Source of the DNA: Ramlibacter tataouinensis
Lineage (GTDB): Bacteria; Pseudomonadota; Gammaproteobacteria; Burkholderiales; Burkholderiaceae_C
Direction of reading: 5' to 3'
NCBI RefSeq assembly: GCF_027941915.1
Contig: NZ_CP116009.1
Location: 2,914,001 to 2,978,000, forward strand
DNA length: 64,000 nt
This document shows, piece after piece, positions 44,955 through 55,578 of this stretch (position 1 is the first letter of the stretch; every line of letters starts with the position of its first letter). The translations under genes were made by a program, and so were the position numbers. The notes below the pieces were generated by a model. It was not told where the DNA came from, searched no databases, and worked only from the letters and a program-made list of their open reading frames with translations.

Positions 44955-46661
44955 ATGCAAGCCTTCCACAACCTCAGGATCGCGACCAAGCTGATCCTCT
45001 CCTTTTCCGCGGCCCTGGTCCTCACGGCCGTGATCGGCGCCTTCGCAACGGTGCAGCTCGCCAGGGTCAACGCGAGCGCCGTCGAGATGGCGCAGAACTG
45101 GCTGCCGTCCACCCGGGCCGTGCTGGACATCAAGTCGGACTTCGCCCGCTACCGCACCCTGGAGATGCAGCACGTCCTGTCCGGCACGATCACGGAAAAG
45201 AGCCAGTACGAGAAGCTGCTGGCCGACACCTGGGGGCACCTGGGCGGCGCCCGCGCCGAGTACGAGAAGCTGATCAACACGCCGCAAGAGAAGGCAGCTT
45301 ACGAGGGGTTCGACAAGGCGGTCGCGAAGTACGCCGAGGAGCACGGCAAGATCGTTGCCCTGTCGCGCAGCATGCGCAGCGACGACGCCACCGAGGTGCT
45401 GCGCGAGGAATCCCTGCGCCTGAACCAGGAGGCGAACGCCCATCTGGACAAGCTGGTCGAGATCAACGAGCAAGGCGCCGCCGAGGCGGCTGCTCGCGCC
45501 GACGCCCTGTACCAGAACGCCAAGCTCTGGGTCGCGGGCCTGCTGGCCGCGGCCATTGCCATCGGCCTGGCGCTGGCCGTGTGGGTGGCGCGCACGGTGT
45601 CCCGTCCGCTCGCCAGCGCCGTGGAAGTGGCGCAGGCCGTTGCCGCGGGCGACCTCACGACGCGCATCGAAGCGAACACCACCGACGAGACCGGCCGCCT
45701 GCTGCAGGCCCTCAAGGCCATGAACGAGAACCTGTCGAGGATCGTGGGCGAGGTGCGCCAGGGCACGGACGCGATCGGCATTGCCTCCAGCCAGATTGCC
45801 TCGGGCAACCAGGACCTGTCCTCGCGCACCGAGGAGCAGGCCAGCTCGCTGCAGCAGACGGCGGCCTCGATGGAGGAGCTCACCAGCACGGTCAAGCAGA
45901 ACGCCGACAACGCGCGCCAGGCCAACCAGCTGGCGATGAACGCCTCCGAGGTGGCGGTCAAGGGCGGCGACGTGGTGGCGCAGGTGGTGGACACCATGGG
46001 CTCGATCGATGCGTCCTCGCGCAAGATCGTGGACATCATCGGGGTGATCGACGGGATCGCCTTCCAGACCAACATCCTGGCGCTCAACGCGGCGGTGGAA
46101 GCGGCGCGGGCCGGCGAGCAGGGCCGCGGCTTCGCGGTGGTGGCCGCCGAGGTGCGCAACCTGGCGCAGCGCTCGGCCGCCGCCGCCAAGGAGATCAAGG
46201 GCCTGATCGACGACTCGGTGGGCAAGGTCGACGAAGGCAGCAGGCTGGTGGGCCAGGCGGGCCAGACCATGAGCGAGATCGTCGACAGCGTCAAGCGGGT
46301 GACCGACATCATGGCGGAGATCACGGCGGCCAGCCAGGAGCAGACCACCGGCATCGAGCAGATCAACCAGGCGGTCACGCAGATGGACCAGGTGACGCAG
46401 CAGAACGCGGCGCTGGTGGAGGAGGCCTCCGCCGCCGCGCAATCGCTGCAGCAGCAGGCCCAGGGGCTGACCGTGGCGGTCGGCGTCTTCAAGCTCGATG
46501 GTGCCGCGCACGGCGCGCCGGCGTTCACCAGCGTGACGCCGCTGCCGGCGAGGGCCAAGGCGCCGGCCAAGCCCACCGCGACGCGCGCGGGCGCCAAGCT
46601 GCCGGCGCCGCCGTCGGCGCCCAGGCTGGCCGCCGCGGGGGCCGACTGGACCGAGTTCTAA
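44955..46661 (+). CDS. Methyl-accepting chemotaxis protein (receptor 2)
   Basis: 568 residues from the ATG at 44955; the longer frame from 44838 adds an implausible N-terminus across the intergenic hairpin. TM1 near residues 10-32 ([18 protein letters not shown]), four-helix-bundle sensor domain, TM2 near 195-213, HAMP ([20 protein letters not shown]), and a signalling module almost identical in DNA to receptors 1 and 3. The C-terminus ends DWTEF, matching the xWxxF pentapeptide (NWETF in Tsr) that tethers CheR and CheB, after a basic Ala/Pro linker. Ligand unknown. Confidence 0.93.
   Translation: MQAFHNLRIATKLILSFSAALVLTAVIGAFATVQLARVNASAVEMAQNWLPSTRAVLDIKSDFARYRTLEMQHVLSGTITEKSQYEKLLADTWGHLGGARAEYEKLINTPQEKAAYEGFDKAVAKYAEEHGKIVALSRSMRSDDATEVLREESLRLNQEANAHLDKLVEINEQGAAEAAARADALYQNAKLWVAGLLAAAIAIGLALAVWVARTVSRPLASAVEVAQAVAAGDLTTRIEANTTDETGRLLQALKAMNENLSRIVGEVRQGTDAIGIASSQIASGNQDLSSRTEEQASSLQQTAASMEELTSTVKQNADNARQANQLAMNASEVAVKGGDVVAQVVDTMGSIDASSRKIVDIIGVIDGIAFQTNILALNAAVEAARAGEQGRGFAVVAAEVRNLAQRSAAAAKEIKGLIDDSVGKVDEGSRLVGQAGQTMSEIVDSVKRVTDIMAEITAASQEQTTGIEQINQAVTQMDQVTQQNAALVEEASAAAQSLQQQAQGLTVAVGVFKLDGAAHGAPAFTSVTPLPARAKAPAKPTATRAGAKLPAPPSAPRLAAAGADWTEF
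45732..46464 (+). repeat. Receptor signalling-module repeat, copy 2
   Basis: Second copy of the ~730-bp module. Its distal part differs from copies 1 and 3 at GCCGCCGCGCAATCG (others GCCGCGGCTCAGTCG), whereas the tail behind it (46472-46661) is shared with copy 3 (48227-48416) and not with copy 1. Confidence 0.85.
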
Positions 46662-46712
46662 ACGGAGCGCGCCCAGCGCGCTCCCCGACAGCGACCAACA
46701 CAAGGAATTCGA

Positions 46713-48416
46713 ATGAACTTAGCCAACCTGAAAATCGGAACGCGCCTGGGCCTGGGCTTCGGCGTGCTGGGCCTGCTGCTGCTGGTCGTGATCGGGCTGA
46801 GCATCACCATGCTTGGCCGTGTCAGCGACGGCACCTCCGACATCGTCAGCGACAACGTGCCGAAGATGCAGCAGTCGAACCGCATCAACAGGTCCCTCAA
46901 CGAGGTGGCGATCGCGCTGCGGAACATGATGCTGACCAACAGTGACGCGGACCGCCAGAGGCAGCTGGCCGTCATCGCGGAGTCCAGGAAGCTCATGGGC
47001 GAAGACCTCAAGCAGCTGGAACGGACCCTGTTCACGCCCAGGGGCAAGGAGATCCTGCGCCAGTTGATGGAAATGGACGCCATCTACGGCACGTCCCTGG
47101 ACGGACTGCTGAAGCTGATCGCCGCGGACGACCTGGAGGGTGCCAAGACGTACCTGAGCCAGGAGCTGCGCCCCAAGCTGGATGCCTACAAGGCCTTGAT
47201 CGCCGCTCAGGTCAAGTTCCAGGAAGACCGGATGGACGCGGCCGGAGCGGCCGCGAGCCAGACCTATCTGGACACCCGCAACCAGATGCTGGGGCTGGGC
47301 GGCCTGGCCCTGTTGTTCGGTGCCGCCATCGCCTTCTGGATCACGCGCTCGATCACCCGTCCGCTGGGGCAGGCCGTGACCATCGCCGACACGGTGGCCG
47401 GCGGCGACCTGAGCAGCCGGATCGAGGTTTCGACCACCGACGAGACCGGCCAGCTGCTGCTGGCCCTGAGGAAGATGAACGAAAGCCTGGTGGACGTGGT
47501 CAGCCGGGTGCGGGGCAGCACCGACGCGATCGGCACGGCCTCCAGCCAGATTGCCTCGGGCAACCAGGACCTGTCCTCGCGCACCGAGGAGCAGGCCAGC
47601 TCGCTGCAGCAGACGGCGGCCTCGATGGAGGAGCTCACCAGCACGGTCAAGCAGAACGCCGACAACGCGCGCCAGGCCAACCAGCTGGCGCAGAGCGCCT
47701 CCGAGGTGGCGGTCAAGGGCGGCGACGTGGTGGCGCAGGTGGTGGACACCATGGGCTCGATCGATGCGTCCTCGCGCAAGATCGTGGACATCATCGGGGT
47801 GATCGACGGGATCGCGTTCCAGACCAACATCCTGGCGCTCAACGCGGCGGTGGAAGCGGCGCGGGCCGGCGAGCAGGGCCGCGGCTTCGCGGTGGTGGCC
47901 GCCGAGGTGCGCAACCTGGCGCAGCGCTCGGCCGCCGCCGCCAAGGAGATCAAGGGCCTGATCGACGACTCGGTGGGCAAGGTCGACGAAGGCAGCAGGC
48001 TGGTGGGCCAGGCGGGCCAGACCATGAGCGAGATCGTCGACAGCATCCGGCGGGTGACCGACATCATGGCGGAGATCACGGCGGCCAGCCAGGAGCAGGC
48101 CACCGGCATCGAGCAGATCAACCAGGCGGTCACGCAGATGGACCAGGTGACGCAGCAGAACGCGGCGCTGGTGGAGGAGGCCTCCGCCGCGGCTCAGTCG
48201 CTGCAGCAGCAGGCCCAGGACCTGACCGTGGCGGTCGGCGTCTTCAAGCTCGATGGTGCCGCGCACGGCGCGCCGGCGTTCACGAGCGTGACGCCGCTGC
48301 CGGCGAGGGCCAAGGCGCCGGCCAAGCCCACCGCGACGCGCGCGGGCGCCAAGCTGCCGGCGCCACCGTCGGCGCCCAGGCTGGCTGCCGCCGGCGCCGA
48401 CTGGCAGGAGTTCTGA
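46713..48416 (+). CDS. Methyl-accepting chemotaxis protein (receptor 3)
   Basis: 567 residues. TM1 near residues 12-34 ([20 protein letters not shown]), a helical-bundle sensor with [20 protein letters not shown] typical of 4HB_MCP domains, TM2 near 190-210, HAMP ([20 protein letters not shown]), then the shared signalling module. It ends DWQEF, again an xWxxF CheR/CheB tether. The linker and tail are nearly identical to receptor 2, while the sensor is unrelated at DNA level. It follows receptor 2 after 51 bp. Confidence 0.93.
   Translation: MNLANLKIGTRLGLGFGVLGLLLLVVIGLSITMLGRVSDGTSDIVSDNVPKMQQSNRINRSLNEVAIALRNMMLTNSDADRQRQLAVIAESRKLMGEDLKQLERTLFTPRGKEILRQLMEMDAIYGTSLDGLLKLIAADDLEGAKTYLSQELRPKLDAYKALIAAQVKFQEDRMDAAGAAASQTYLDTRNQMLGLGGLALLFGAAIAFWITRSITRPLGQAVTIADTVAGGDLSSRIEVSTTDETGQLLLALRKMNESLVDVVSRVRGSTDAIGTASSQIASGNQDLSSRTEEQASSLQQTAASMEELTSTVKQNADNARQANQLAQSASEVAVKGGDVVAQVVDTMGSIDASSRKIVDIIGVIDGIAFQTNILALNAAVEAARAGEQGRGFAVVAAEVRNLAQRSAAAAKEIKGLIDDSVGKVDEGSRLVGQAGQTMSEIVDSIRRVTDIMAEITAASQEQATGIEQINQAVTQMDQVTQQNAALVEEASAAAQSLQQQAQDLTVAVGVFKLDGAAHGAPAFTSVTPLPARAKAPAKPTATRAGAKLPAPPSAPRLAAAGADWQEF
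47538..48219 (+). repeat. Receptor signalling-module repeat, copy 3
   Basis: Third copy of the module. It combines copy-1 features (GGGATCGCG, GCCGCGGCTCAGTCG) with copy-2 features (GCCGCCGCC and the shared tail), plus its own changes (CTGGCGCAGAGC, AGCATCCGGCGG). Confidence 0.85.
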
Positions 48417-48424
48417 GCCCGCCC

Positions 48425-50086
48425 ATGCGACTGAACCTGCCCGTCACTCCGAACGAATATGTGCTTGCCGCCGACGCGGCGCTGGTTTCGTGCACCGACC
48501 TCAAGGGTCGCATCAGTTATGCCAACCCGGCCTTCATCGAAGCCAGCGGCTTCGAGGCCGGGGAGCTGTATGGCAAGGCGCACAACATCGTGCGGCACCC
48601 GGACATGCCACCCGAGGCCTTCGCGGACATGTGGGACAGCCTCGGCCGGGGGCTGCCCTGGACCGGCCTGGTGAAGAACCGTCGCAAGAACGGCGACTTC
48701 TACTGGGTGCGCGCCAACGTGACGCCGATCCGCCGCCGCGGCCGCATCGAGGGCTACATGTCCGTGCGCAGCCGACCCGACCCCGCCGAAGTGCAGGCCG
48801 CCGAAGACGTCTACCGGGTGCTGGGCCAGGGGAAGGCGAAAGGCATTGCGATCCGCCAGGGCGAGGCGGTGCGGCTGGGCTGGACCAACCCCCTGGACGC
48901 GCTGCGCCGCATCCCGGTGCAGCGCCGGGTGGCGGCCGTCACCGGCGGCTTCGCGCTGCTTTCGCTCGCGGCCGCCGGCGCCGGCCTGGTGAGCGGCGGG
49001 CTGCCGCGCGCGGCCTGCGCCGGACTTGCGGCCTCGGGCCTGGCCTGGGCCGGCTTCGGCCACTTCCTCAACCGGACGGTGTTCCGGCCGCTGGAGCGGG
49101 CCACCCAGGTGGCGCGCGCGATCGCCGGCGGCGACCTGCTGCGCTTCCAGATCCACCCGCACGACGAGACCAAGGACCTGCTGAAGGCCCTCAACCAGAT
49201 GAGCGCCAACCTGTTCGGCATCGTCGCCGACGTCGGCGTCAACGTCGCGGGCGTCCTGGATGCGTCGGGGCGGATCACCACCGGCAACCAGAACCTGTCG
49301 GCGCGTACCGAGGCCCAGGCCAGCGCGCTGGAGGAGACCGCCGCGGCGATGGAGGAGCTCACCAGCACGGTCAAGCAGAACGCCGACAACGCCCTGCAGG
49401 CCAACGCATTGGCGGTGTCCGCCTCCGACGTCGCGCTGCGGGGCGGCGACCTGGTGGCGCGGGTGGTGGACACCATGGGCTCGATCGACGCGTCCTCGCG
49501 CAAGATCGTGGACATCATCGGGGTGATCGACGGGATCGCGTTCCAGACCAACATCCTGGCGCTCAACGCCGCGGTGGAAGCGGCGCGGGCCGGCGAGCAG
49601 GGCCGCGGCTTCGCGGTGGTGGCCGGCGAAGTGCGCAACCTGGCGCAGCGCTCGGCCGCGGCGGCCAAGGAGATCAAGGGCCTGATCGGCGACTCGGTCG
49701 GCAAGGTCGACCAGGGCAGCCAGCTGGTGGGCGAGGCCGGCCGCACCATGACGGAGATCGTCGAGAGCGTGCGGCGGGTGACCGACATCATGGCGGACAT
49801 CACGGCGGCCAGCCGGGAGCAGACCATCGGCATCGAGCAGATCAGCCAGGCCGTCACCCAGATGGACCAGGTGACGCAGCAGAACGCGGCGCTGGTGGGC
49901 GAGGCCCTGGCCGCCGCGCAGTCGCTGCAGGCGCAGGCGCGTGGCTTGTCGGTGGCCGTGGGCACCTTCCGCCCTGCCGGCGCCCGCGACCCGGCGGCGG
50001 CGCCGCGCCTGCCGCGCCGCCCTCAAGCTTTCGCGCCGGCTGCCGATATCAGGAAGGAAGCCCTTTCCATGGAAGACCATGTCTAA
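48425..50086 (+). CDS. PAS-domain (Aer-type) chemotaxis receptor (receptor 4)
   Basis: 553 residues. The N-terminal PAS domain ([57 protein letters not shown]) is of the Aer kind, which binds FAD and senses redox or energy state in the cytoplasm. A hairpin of membrane helices lies at about residues 165-215, then HAMP and a signalling domain with the same [20 protein letters not shown] tip, more diverged in DNA than receptors 1-3. No C-terminal tether (ends SMEDHV). Its last 8 bases overlap the flgK start and its 3' end contains the flgK sigma-28 promoter. Confidence 0.92.
   Translation: MRLNLPVTPNEYVLAADAALVSCTDLKGRISYANPAFIEASGFEAGELYGKAHNIVRHPDMPPEAFADMWDSLGRGLPWTGLVKNRRKNGDFYWVRANVTPIRRRGRIEGYMSVRSRPDPAEVQAAEDVYRVLGQGKAKGIAIRQGEAVRLGWTNPLDALRRIPVQRRVAAVTGGFALLSLAAAGAGLVSGGLPRAACAGLAASGLAWAGFGHFLNRTVFRPLERATQVARAIAGGDLLRFQIHPHDETKDLLKALNQMSANLFGIVADVGVNVAGVLDASGRITTGNQNLSARTEAQASALEETAAAMEELTSTVKQNADNALQANALAVSASDVALRGGDLVARVVDTMGSIDASSRKIVDIIGVIDGIAFQTNILALNAAVEAARAGEQGRGFAVVAGEVRNLAQRSAAAAKEIKGLIGDSVGKVDQGSQLVGEAGRTMTEIVESVRRVTDIMADITAASREQTIGIEQISQAVTQMDQVTQQNAALVGEALAAAQSLQAQARGLSVAVGTFRPAGARDPAAAPRLPRRPQAFAPAADIRKEALSMEDHV
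50023..50049 (+). promoter_or_regulatory. Sigma-28 (FliA) promoter of flgK-flgL inside the receptor-4 gene
   Basis: TCAAGCTT (50023-50030), an 11-base spacer and GCCGATAT (50042-50049), against TAAAGTTT-N11-GCCGATAA: 6 and 7 of 8 matches with exact spacing. The -10 box ends 29 bases before the flgK ATG, the same layout as at flgM. Confidence 0.8.
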
Positions 50087-52046
50087 CCTGTTCAGCACCG
50101 GCCTCAGCGGCCTGGCCGTCGCGCGCGCCGCCTTGCAGACCACGGCGCACAACACCGCCAACGTGTACACGGAGGGCTACAGCCGTCAGACCGCGCAGGT
50201 GGTTTCCAGCGGCGGGATCCTGCGGCCCGGCATCGGCTTCTTCGGCTCCGGCGCGCAAGTGACCACCATCGCGCGCAGCTACGACCAGTACCTCGTCTCG
50301 CAGCTGGTGCAGGCGCAGGCGGGCAGCGCCGCGCTGTCCACCTACCACGCGCAGATCGGCCGCATCGACAACCTGCTGGCCGACCCCGAAGCGGGCCTGG
50401 CGCCGCTGCTGCAGGGCTTCTTCGCCGGCGTGCAGGGCGTGGCCAATGCCGCCGCCGACCCCGCCGCGCGCCAGCAGCTGGTGAGCGCGGCCCAGACGCT
50501 GGCCGGCAAGTTCCGCTCCGTGGACCAGTACCTCAACGAGCTCCATGCCAGCGTCGACAGCCAGGTCGAGGGCACGGTCGGCCAGATCAACAACTTCGCC
50601 CGCGAGATCGCCGGCCTCAACAAGCAGATCTCGATGATGCGCGCCAATGCCGGCGGGCTGCCGCCCAACGACCTGCTGGACCAGCGCGACCAGCTGGTGA
50701 GCGCGCTGAGCAAGCTGGTGGGCACCCGGGTGGTGGTGCAGGACGGCGGCCAGTACAACGTGTTCATCGGCAACGGCCAGACGCTGGTGCTGGGCGACAC
50801 TGCCCGCCAGATGCAGGTGGGCCCCTCGCACGCGGACCCCAGCCGCCAGATGGTGTCGCTCACCATGGCCAGCGGCGCGGCGGTCGAGCTGCGCGATGCC
50901 GACCTGGCCGGCGGATCGCTGGGCGGGCTGCTGCAGTTCCGCTCCGAAACCCTGGTCCAGGCGCAGAACTCGCTGGGCCGGATGGCGATCGCCCTGGCCG
51001 ACAGCTTCAACCGCCAGCACCAGCTGGGCGTGGACCTGCACGGGGCGGCCGGCCAGGCCTTCTTCACGCAGTCCACGCCGGCGGTGATCGCCAACGACCG
51101 GAACCAGGGCAACCTGCAGCTGCAGGCCGCCTTCGCCAGCACGTCGGACCTGACCGCCAGCGACTACGTGATCTCGGTGCAGGACGTGGCCGGCGTGCTG
51201 CAGTACACCGCCACGCGCTTGTCCGATGGCCAGGTGTTCCCGCCGGCGGCGGGCTTTCCGATGACGCTGGACGGCGTGACGCTGTCGGTCAGCGGCGGCA
51301 CGGCGCAGGCCGGCGACTCCTTCCTGCTGCAGCCCACGCGCACCGGCGCGCGCGACCTGGCGGTGCGGGTGACGGACCCGACGCAGGTCGCCGCCGCCGT
51401 GCCCATCCTGGTCGAGCCGGCGCCGGGCAACCGCGGCGGCGCCGGCATCAGCGCGGGCGCGGTCGACCCCAGCTACCTGCACGGCACGCCGGCGGCGCCG
51501 GTCACGCTGCAGTACGCGGGCGGCCAGCTCACCGGCTTTCCGGCCGGCGCGGCCGTGAGCGTGACGCTGCCCGACGGCTCGCCGGCCGCCGGCAGCCCGT
51601 ACGCGCCCGGCGCGGCGGTCACGCACGTGCCCGGGGCCACGGTGAGCTTCGAGGGCATGTCCTTCGTCCTGAGCGGCGCGCCCGCCGAGGGCGACAGCTT
51701 CACGGTCAGCCGCAACGGCGCCGGCGTCTCCGACGGCCGCAACGCGCTGCTGCTGCGCGCGCTGCAGGGCGCCAAGACCATGGACGGCGGCACCGCCAGC
51801 TTCGCCCAGGCCTACGCGCAGCTGGTCAGCAGCGTGGGCAACCGCTCCAACCAGCTCGGGATCGCGAGCGAGGCGCAGGCCAGCGTCACGGCGCAGATCC
51901 GCGCCGCCCAGCAATCGGTGTCCGGCGTCAACCAGGACGAGGAGACCGCCAACCTGCTGATGTTCCAGCAGATGTACCAGGGCAACGCCAAGGTGATCCA
52001 GACGGCGGCGGCCATCTTCGACGCCATCCTCGCCATCGACCGTTGA
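50079..52046 (+). CDS. flgK: Flagellar hook-associated protein 1 FlgK
   Basis: 655 residues from the ATG at 50079. D0/D1 start [39 protein letters not shown]; the central part carries [20 protein letters not shown]; the C-terminus [20 protein letters not shown] with [18 protein letters not shown] is typical. It is larger than Salmonella FlgK (about 550) owing to an added region at about residues 380-560 rich in Gly/Ala/Val. It joins hook and filament. Its start lies inside the end of the receptor-4 gene. Confidence 0.95.
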   Translation: MSNLFSTGLSGLAVARAALQTTAHNTANVYTEGYSRQTAQVVSSGGILRPGIGFFGSGAQVTTIARSYDQYLVSQLVQAQAGSAALSTYHAQIGRIDNLLADPEAGLAPLLQGFFAGVQGVANAAADPAARQQLVSAAQTLAGKFRSVDQYLNELHASVDSQVEGTVGQINNFAREIAGLNKQISMMRANAGGLPPNDLLDQRDQLVSALSKLVGTRVVVQDGGQYNVFIGNGQTLVLGDTARQMQVGPSHADPSRQMVSLTMASGAAVELRDADLAGGSLGGLLQFRSETLVQAQNSLGRMAIALADSFNRQHQLGVDLHGAAGQAFFTQSTPAVIANDRNQGNLQLQAAFASTSDLTASDYVISVQDVAGVLQYTATRLSDGQVFPPAAGFPMTLDGVTLSVSGGTAQAGDSFLLQPTRTGARDLAVRVTDPTQVAAAVPILVEPAPGNRGGAGISAGAVDPSYLHGTPAAPVTLQYAGGQLTGFPAGAAVSVTLPDGSPAAGSPYAPGAAVTHVPGATVSFEGMSFVLSGAPAEGDSFTVSRNGAGVSDGRNALLLRALQGAKTMDGGTASFAQAYAQLVSSVGNRSNQLGIASEAQASVTAQIRAAQQSVSGVNQDEETANLLMFQQMYQGNAKVIQTAAAIFDAILAIDR

Positions 52047-52070
52047 CGCCCGCCGGCCCAGGGGACCCAC

Positions 52071-53282
52071 ATGCGAATCAGCACGCAATCCTTCTACGAA
52101 CAAAGCCAGCTCGCGATGAACTCGCAGCAGGGCAGCCTGCTGCGCTCGCAGCAGAAGATCGGCGCCATGACGCGCATCCTCACGCCGGCCGACGACCCGG
52201 TCGGCGCGGCGCGGGCGCTGGGGGTGTCCGAATCGCTGGCGGTCAACGCCCAGTACCAGGCGACCCGCGGCGAGGCCATCCATACGCTGTCGCTGGAGGA
52301 GAACGCCCTGCAGGCGGTCACCGGCGTGCTGCAGGACGTCAAGACGCTGATCGTGCAGGCCGGCAATGGCGTGATGACCGACGCCGACCGGCGAGCCCTC
52401 GCCACCACCCTGGAGAGCGCGCACGCGCAGCTGCTGGGCCTGGCCAACACCGACGACGGCAACGGCCAGTACCTGTTCGCGGGCTTTCGCAGCGGCAGCC
52501 CGCCCTTCGTGCGCGACGCCGCCGGCGCCGTGAACTACCAGGGGGACCAGGGACAGCGCCTGATGCAGGTCGACGTCTCGCGCCAGGTCGCCGGCACCGA
52601 TGACGGCCGGACCCTCTTCCAGTCGGTCCAGGGCGCCGCGGGCTACGTCACCTCCGAGGCCGGCGGCAATGCCGGCAGCGCCGTGTACGGCGCAGTCAGC
52701 GTGATGGACGCGGGCGACCCGCTGTACGGCCGCGACTTCAGCATCAGCTTTGCCGGCGGCAACTACACGGTGGAGACCCAGGACGCGCCGCCGGTGGTGG
52801 TCGCCTCCGGCGCCTTCACCGCCGGGGTGCCGATCGACTTCGGCGGCCTGCAGATCAGCATCGCCGGCACGCCCGCCGACGGCGACGTGGTGGAAGTCAG
52901 GAACGCGCGCAACGCCGGCACCGACGTGTTCGCCACCCTCTCCGAGCTGGTGGCGGCGCTGCGGGCGCCGCTGGCGGGCGGCGGCGATGCCGCCCAGGCG
53001 CGCCTGCTCAATGCCTTGAGCACCGCCAACGTGCGCATCACCAACGCGCACGACAACGTGCTGACGGTGCGCTCCTCGGTCGGCTCGCGCCTGAAGGAGC
53101 TCGACATCCTCAACGGCGGCGGCCAGGCGCGCGCGCTGATGGACAAGAGCCACCTGTCGGACCTGCAGGACCTGGACTATGCGAGCGCGATCACCGATTT
53201 CTACCAGCGCCAGTCGGCGCTGCAGGCGACCCAGCAGACCTTCCTGCGGATCCAGCAGATCTCCCTGCTGAACCTCCTGTAG
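52071..53282 (+). CDS. flgL: Flagellar hook-associated protein 3 FlgL
   Basis: 403 residues. Flagellin-like N-terminus MRISTQSFYEQSQLAMNSQQ and LTPADDPVGAARALGVSESL, GQYLFAGFRSGSPPF, and a C-terminal D0 helix YASAITDFYQRQSALQATQQ then TFLRIQQISLLNLL. It is longer than enterobacterial FlgL (about 317) because of a larger central domain. It sits at the hook-filament junction. The stop lies one base from the stop of the convergent fliR. Confidence 0.95.
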   Translation: MRISTQSFYEQSQLAMNSQQGSLLRSQQKIGAMTRILTPADDPVGAARALGVSESLAVNAQYQATRGEAIHTLSLEENALQAVTGVLQDVKTLIVQAGNGVMTDADRRALATTLESAHAQLLGLANTDDGNGQYLFAGFRSGSPPFVRDAAGAVNYQGDQGQRLMQVDVSRQVAGTDDGRTLFQSVQGAAGYVTSEAGGNAGSAVYGAVSVMDAGDPLYGRDFSISFAGGNYTVETQDAPPVVVASGAFTAGVPIDFGGLQISIAGTPADGDVVEVRNARNAGTDVFATLSELVAALRAPLAGGGDAAQARLLNALSTANVRITNAHDNVLTVRSSVGSRLKELDILNGGGQARALMDKSHLSDLQDLDYASAITDFYQRQSALQATQQTFLRIQQISLLNLL

Positions 53283-53283
53283 G

Positions 53284-54081
53284 TCAGGGGCGCAGCGCCT
53301 GCAGCACCCGCAGCGTGGCGTCGAACGCGGCCGCGAAGCGCGGCTCCAGGAAGGCGGGCAGCTGCTGCACCACCAGCTGCAGCAGCACCAGGCCGGCCAG
53401 CAGCGTCATCGGGAACCCGACCGAGAAGATGCTGATCTGGGGCGAGACCCGGGTCAGCACCCCCATGGTCAGGTTCAGGATCAGCAGCGCGGCCACCATC
53501 GGCAGCGCCAGCATCAGGCCGCCGGCGATCACCTGGGTGCCGGCCGCGGCCAGCACCATCCAGCCGCGCGCGGCCAGCGGCTCGGTCGACACCGGCAGCG
53601 CCTCGAAACTGTGCACCAGCACGGCAACGACCATCAGGTGGCCATCGAACGCGAGGAAGGCCAGCATCGCCAGCGCGTTCAGCAGCCGTCCCAGCACCAT
53701 GGTCTGCCCGCCGGAGCCGGGATCGAAGAAGGAGGCGAACGACAGGCCCATCTGCAGGCCGGCATACTCGCCGGCCGCCTGCACCATGGCGAACACCAGG
53801 CGCATCGAGAAGCCCATCGCGAGGCCGACCAGGACCTGCTGCGCGGCCAGCCAGGCCCCGTCGCCCGACACCGGCGGCACCTGCGGCATCGGCCCCAGTA
53901 CCGGCGCGACCGCCAGCGTCAGCAGCGCGGCGGTCGCGACCTTGTGGCGGCGCGGCACCGCGCGTTCGCCGAACACGGGCGCCATCGACACCAGCGCCAG
54001 CATGCGCAGGAAGGGCCACAGGAAGGCCGCCATCCAGCCGGCCAGCTGGGCCGAGGTGACCGCGATCGGGCTGCCCATCAA
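53284..54081 (-). CDS. fliR: Flagellar export gate protein FliR
   Basis: 265 residues, about six membrane helices. Typical pieces: FLRMLALVSMAPVFGERAVP near residue 20, AGEYAGLQMGLSFASFFDPG near residue 100, LILNLTMGVLTRVSPQISIF and FSVGFPMTLLAGLVLLQLVV toward the end. With FliP and FliQ it forms the core export gate. The start overlaps the fliQ stop by 4 bp. It is the last gene of the fliF-fliR operon and converges on flgL with a single base between stops. Confidence 0.94.
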   Translation of the reverse strand: MMGSPIAVTSAQLAGWMAAFLWPFLRMLALVSMAPVFGERAVPRRHKVATAALLTLAVAPVLGPMPQVPPVSGDGAWLAAQQVLVGLAMGFSMRLVFAMVQAAGEYAGLQMGLSFASFFDPGSGGQTMVLGRLLNALAMLAFLAFDGHLMVVAVLVHSFEALPVSTEPLAARGWMVLAAAGTQVIAGGLMLALPMVAALLILNLTMGVLTRVSPQISIFSVGFPMTLLAGLVLLQLVVQQLPAFLEPRFAAAFDATLRVLQALRP

Positions 54082-54347
54082 CCCACCAGCTGCGGGATGC
54101 TGGCGAACAGGTTGCGGATGTAGTCGAGGGCGACGCCCAGCATCCAGGGGCCGGCGACCACCAGCGTGGCGAACACGGCCAGCAGCTTGGGGATGAAGGA
54201 CAGCGTGGCCTCGTTGATCTGCGTGGCCGCCTGGAACAGGCTCACGACCAGGCCCGTCACCAGCGCGACCAGCAGCAGCGGCGCGCCGAGCAGCAGCGAA
54301 ACCTTCATCGCCTCGTGGCCCAGGGTGGTGACGGTCTCGGGGGTCAT
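54078..54347 (-). CDS. fliQ: Flagellar export gate protein FliQ
   Basis: 89 residues with two membrane helices. [20 protein letters not shown], then [20 protein letters not shown] and [19 protein letters not shown] are the usual FliQ pattern. Four-base overlaps with fliP and fliR show coupled translation. It is a small subunit of the FliPQR export channel. Confidence 0.95.
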   Translation of the reverse strand: MTPETVTTLGHEAMKVSLLLGAPLLLVALVTGLVVSLFQAATQINEATLSFIPKLLAVFATLVVAGPWMLGVALDYIRNLFASIPQLVG

Positions 54348-55111
54348 GGGTGGAAGCTTTGCGCCAGCGAGCCCACCAGCAGTTGCCAGCCGTCCACCAG
54401 GACGAACAGCATCAGCTTGAACGGCAGCGAGATGGTCGCCGGCGGCACCATCATCATGCCCATGGACATCAGCACGCTGGCGACCACCAGGTCGATGATC
54501 AGGAAGGGGATGAAGATGGTGAATCCGATCTGGAAGGCGGTCTTCAGCTCGCTGATCACGAATGCCGGCACCAGGATGCGCAGGGGCACCTGCTCGGGGC
54601 CCTGCATCGGCGGCACGTCGGCCAGCCGCGCGAACAGGCCCAGGTCGGCCTCGCGCGTCTGCTTCAGCATGAACTCCTTGAAGGGCTCGACGCCGCGCTC
54701 CATCGCCTGCTGCGCCCCCAGGGTGCCCTTGGAGTAGGGCAGGTAGGCGTCCTGGTAGGCCTTGTCGAACACCGGCGACATCACGAACAGCGTCAGGAAC
54801 AGCGACAGGCCCACCAGCACCTGGTTGGGCGGCGTGGACTGCGTGCCCAGCGCCGTGCGCAGCAGGCCCAGCACGATGAGGATGCGGGTGAAGCTGGTCA
54901 TGGCCAGCAGGGCGGCGGGCAGGAAGGACAGCGCCGTCAGCAGCACCAGCAGCTCGATGCTGAGGGACCAGGTCTGCGCGCCGCCGGGGCCCTGGCTGCT
55001 GGTCAGGCCGGGCAGGCCCTGCGCCCAGGCCAGCGCCGGCAGCGCGCCCAGCGCGAGCAGGGCGAGCGGGCGCCAGGGGCGGCGCGCCGGCTGCTGCGGG
55101 GCGCGGGCCAT
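54344..55111 (-). CDS. fliP: Flagellar export gate protein FliP
   Basis: 255 residues with a cleavable signal peptide ([15 protein letters not shown]) and four membrane helices. Family signatures: [40 protein letters not shown] and [20 protein letters not shown]. Its Met-rich C-terminal part [20 protein letters not shown] is also typical. FliP forms the pentameric core of the export gate. The start shares one base with the fliO stop. Confidence 0.96.
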   Translation of the reverse strand: MARAPQQPARRPWRPLALLALGALPALAWAQGLPGLTSSQGPGGAQTWSLSIELLVLLTALSFLPAALLAMTSFTRILIVLGLLRTALGTQSTPPNQVLVGLSLFLTLFVMSPVFDKAYQDAYLPYSKGTLGAQQAMERGVEPFKEFMLKQTREADLGLFARLADVPPMQGPEQVPLRILVPAFVISELKTAFQIGFTIFIPFLIIDLVVASVLMSMGMMMVPPATISLPFKLMLFVLVDGWQLLVGSLAQSFHP

Positions 55112-55578
55112 CAGCTGCGTCCCTTCAGGGCGTCGAGGGAGGCGCGCAGCTTGTGCGCGAAGGCTGCGGCATCGAAGGCCGGGGCGGTCGCGCCAGGCGC
55201 GGCGGCATCGGACGATTGCGCCGCCGCCGGCAGCGTGTGCAGGTGGCGCACCTGGCCGGCGGCCACCCCCAGCACCAGCCAGGAACCGCCCACTTCCACC
55301 ATCACCACCCGTTCGCGCTGGCCGACCGCGGCGCTGGCGACCACCTTCAGCAGGTGCCCGCCGCCGGCCGCCGGCACGCCCAGCCGGCGCACGACCCAGG
55401 CGCAGGCGAACACCAGGGCCAGCACCAGCACCAGGCCGACGCCGGCCTGCAGCAGTCCGGCCGCCGCCGAAGGCGGTTGCGCCGCTGGCGCGGCCACGGT
55501 GGGCAGCGCCGCGCGCACGGCGGCGGGCGCCAGCGCCGCCAGCGGCAGGCCGGCCCGGAGCAGGCGCGCCGGGGTCAT
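55111..55578 (-). CDS. fliO: Flagellar protein FliO
   Basis: 155 residues with an N-terminal hydrophobic segment (signal-like), a membrane helix near residues 45-65 ([20 protein letters not shown]) and the FliO cytoplasmic domain [40 protein letters not shown]. FliO assists FliP assembly. The gene lies between fliN and fliP with overlapping starts, as expected. Confidence 0.88.
   Translation of the reverse strand: MTPARLLRAGLPLAALAPAAVRAALPTVAAPAAQPPSAAAGLLQAGVGLVLVLALVFACAWVVRRLGVPAAGGGHLLKVVASAAVGQRERVVMVEVGGSWLVLGVAAGQVRHLHTLPAAAQSSDAAAPGATAPAFDAAAFAHKLRASLDALKGRS

Noticed and set aside
43086-46703. A 1205-codon open frame on the minus strand opposite the receptor genes
   Set aside because: It is antisense to two intact chemoreceptors, is His/Arg/Leu-rich and repeats wherever the receptor module repeats; it is a shadow of GC-rich codon use.
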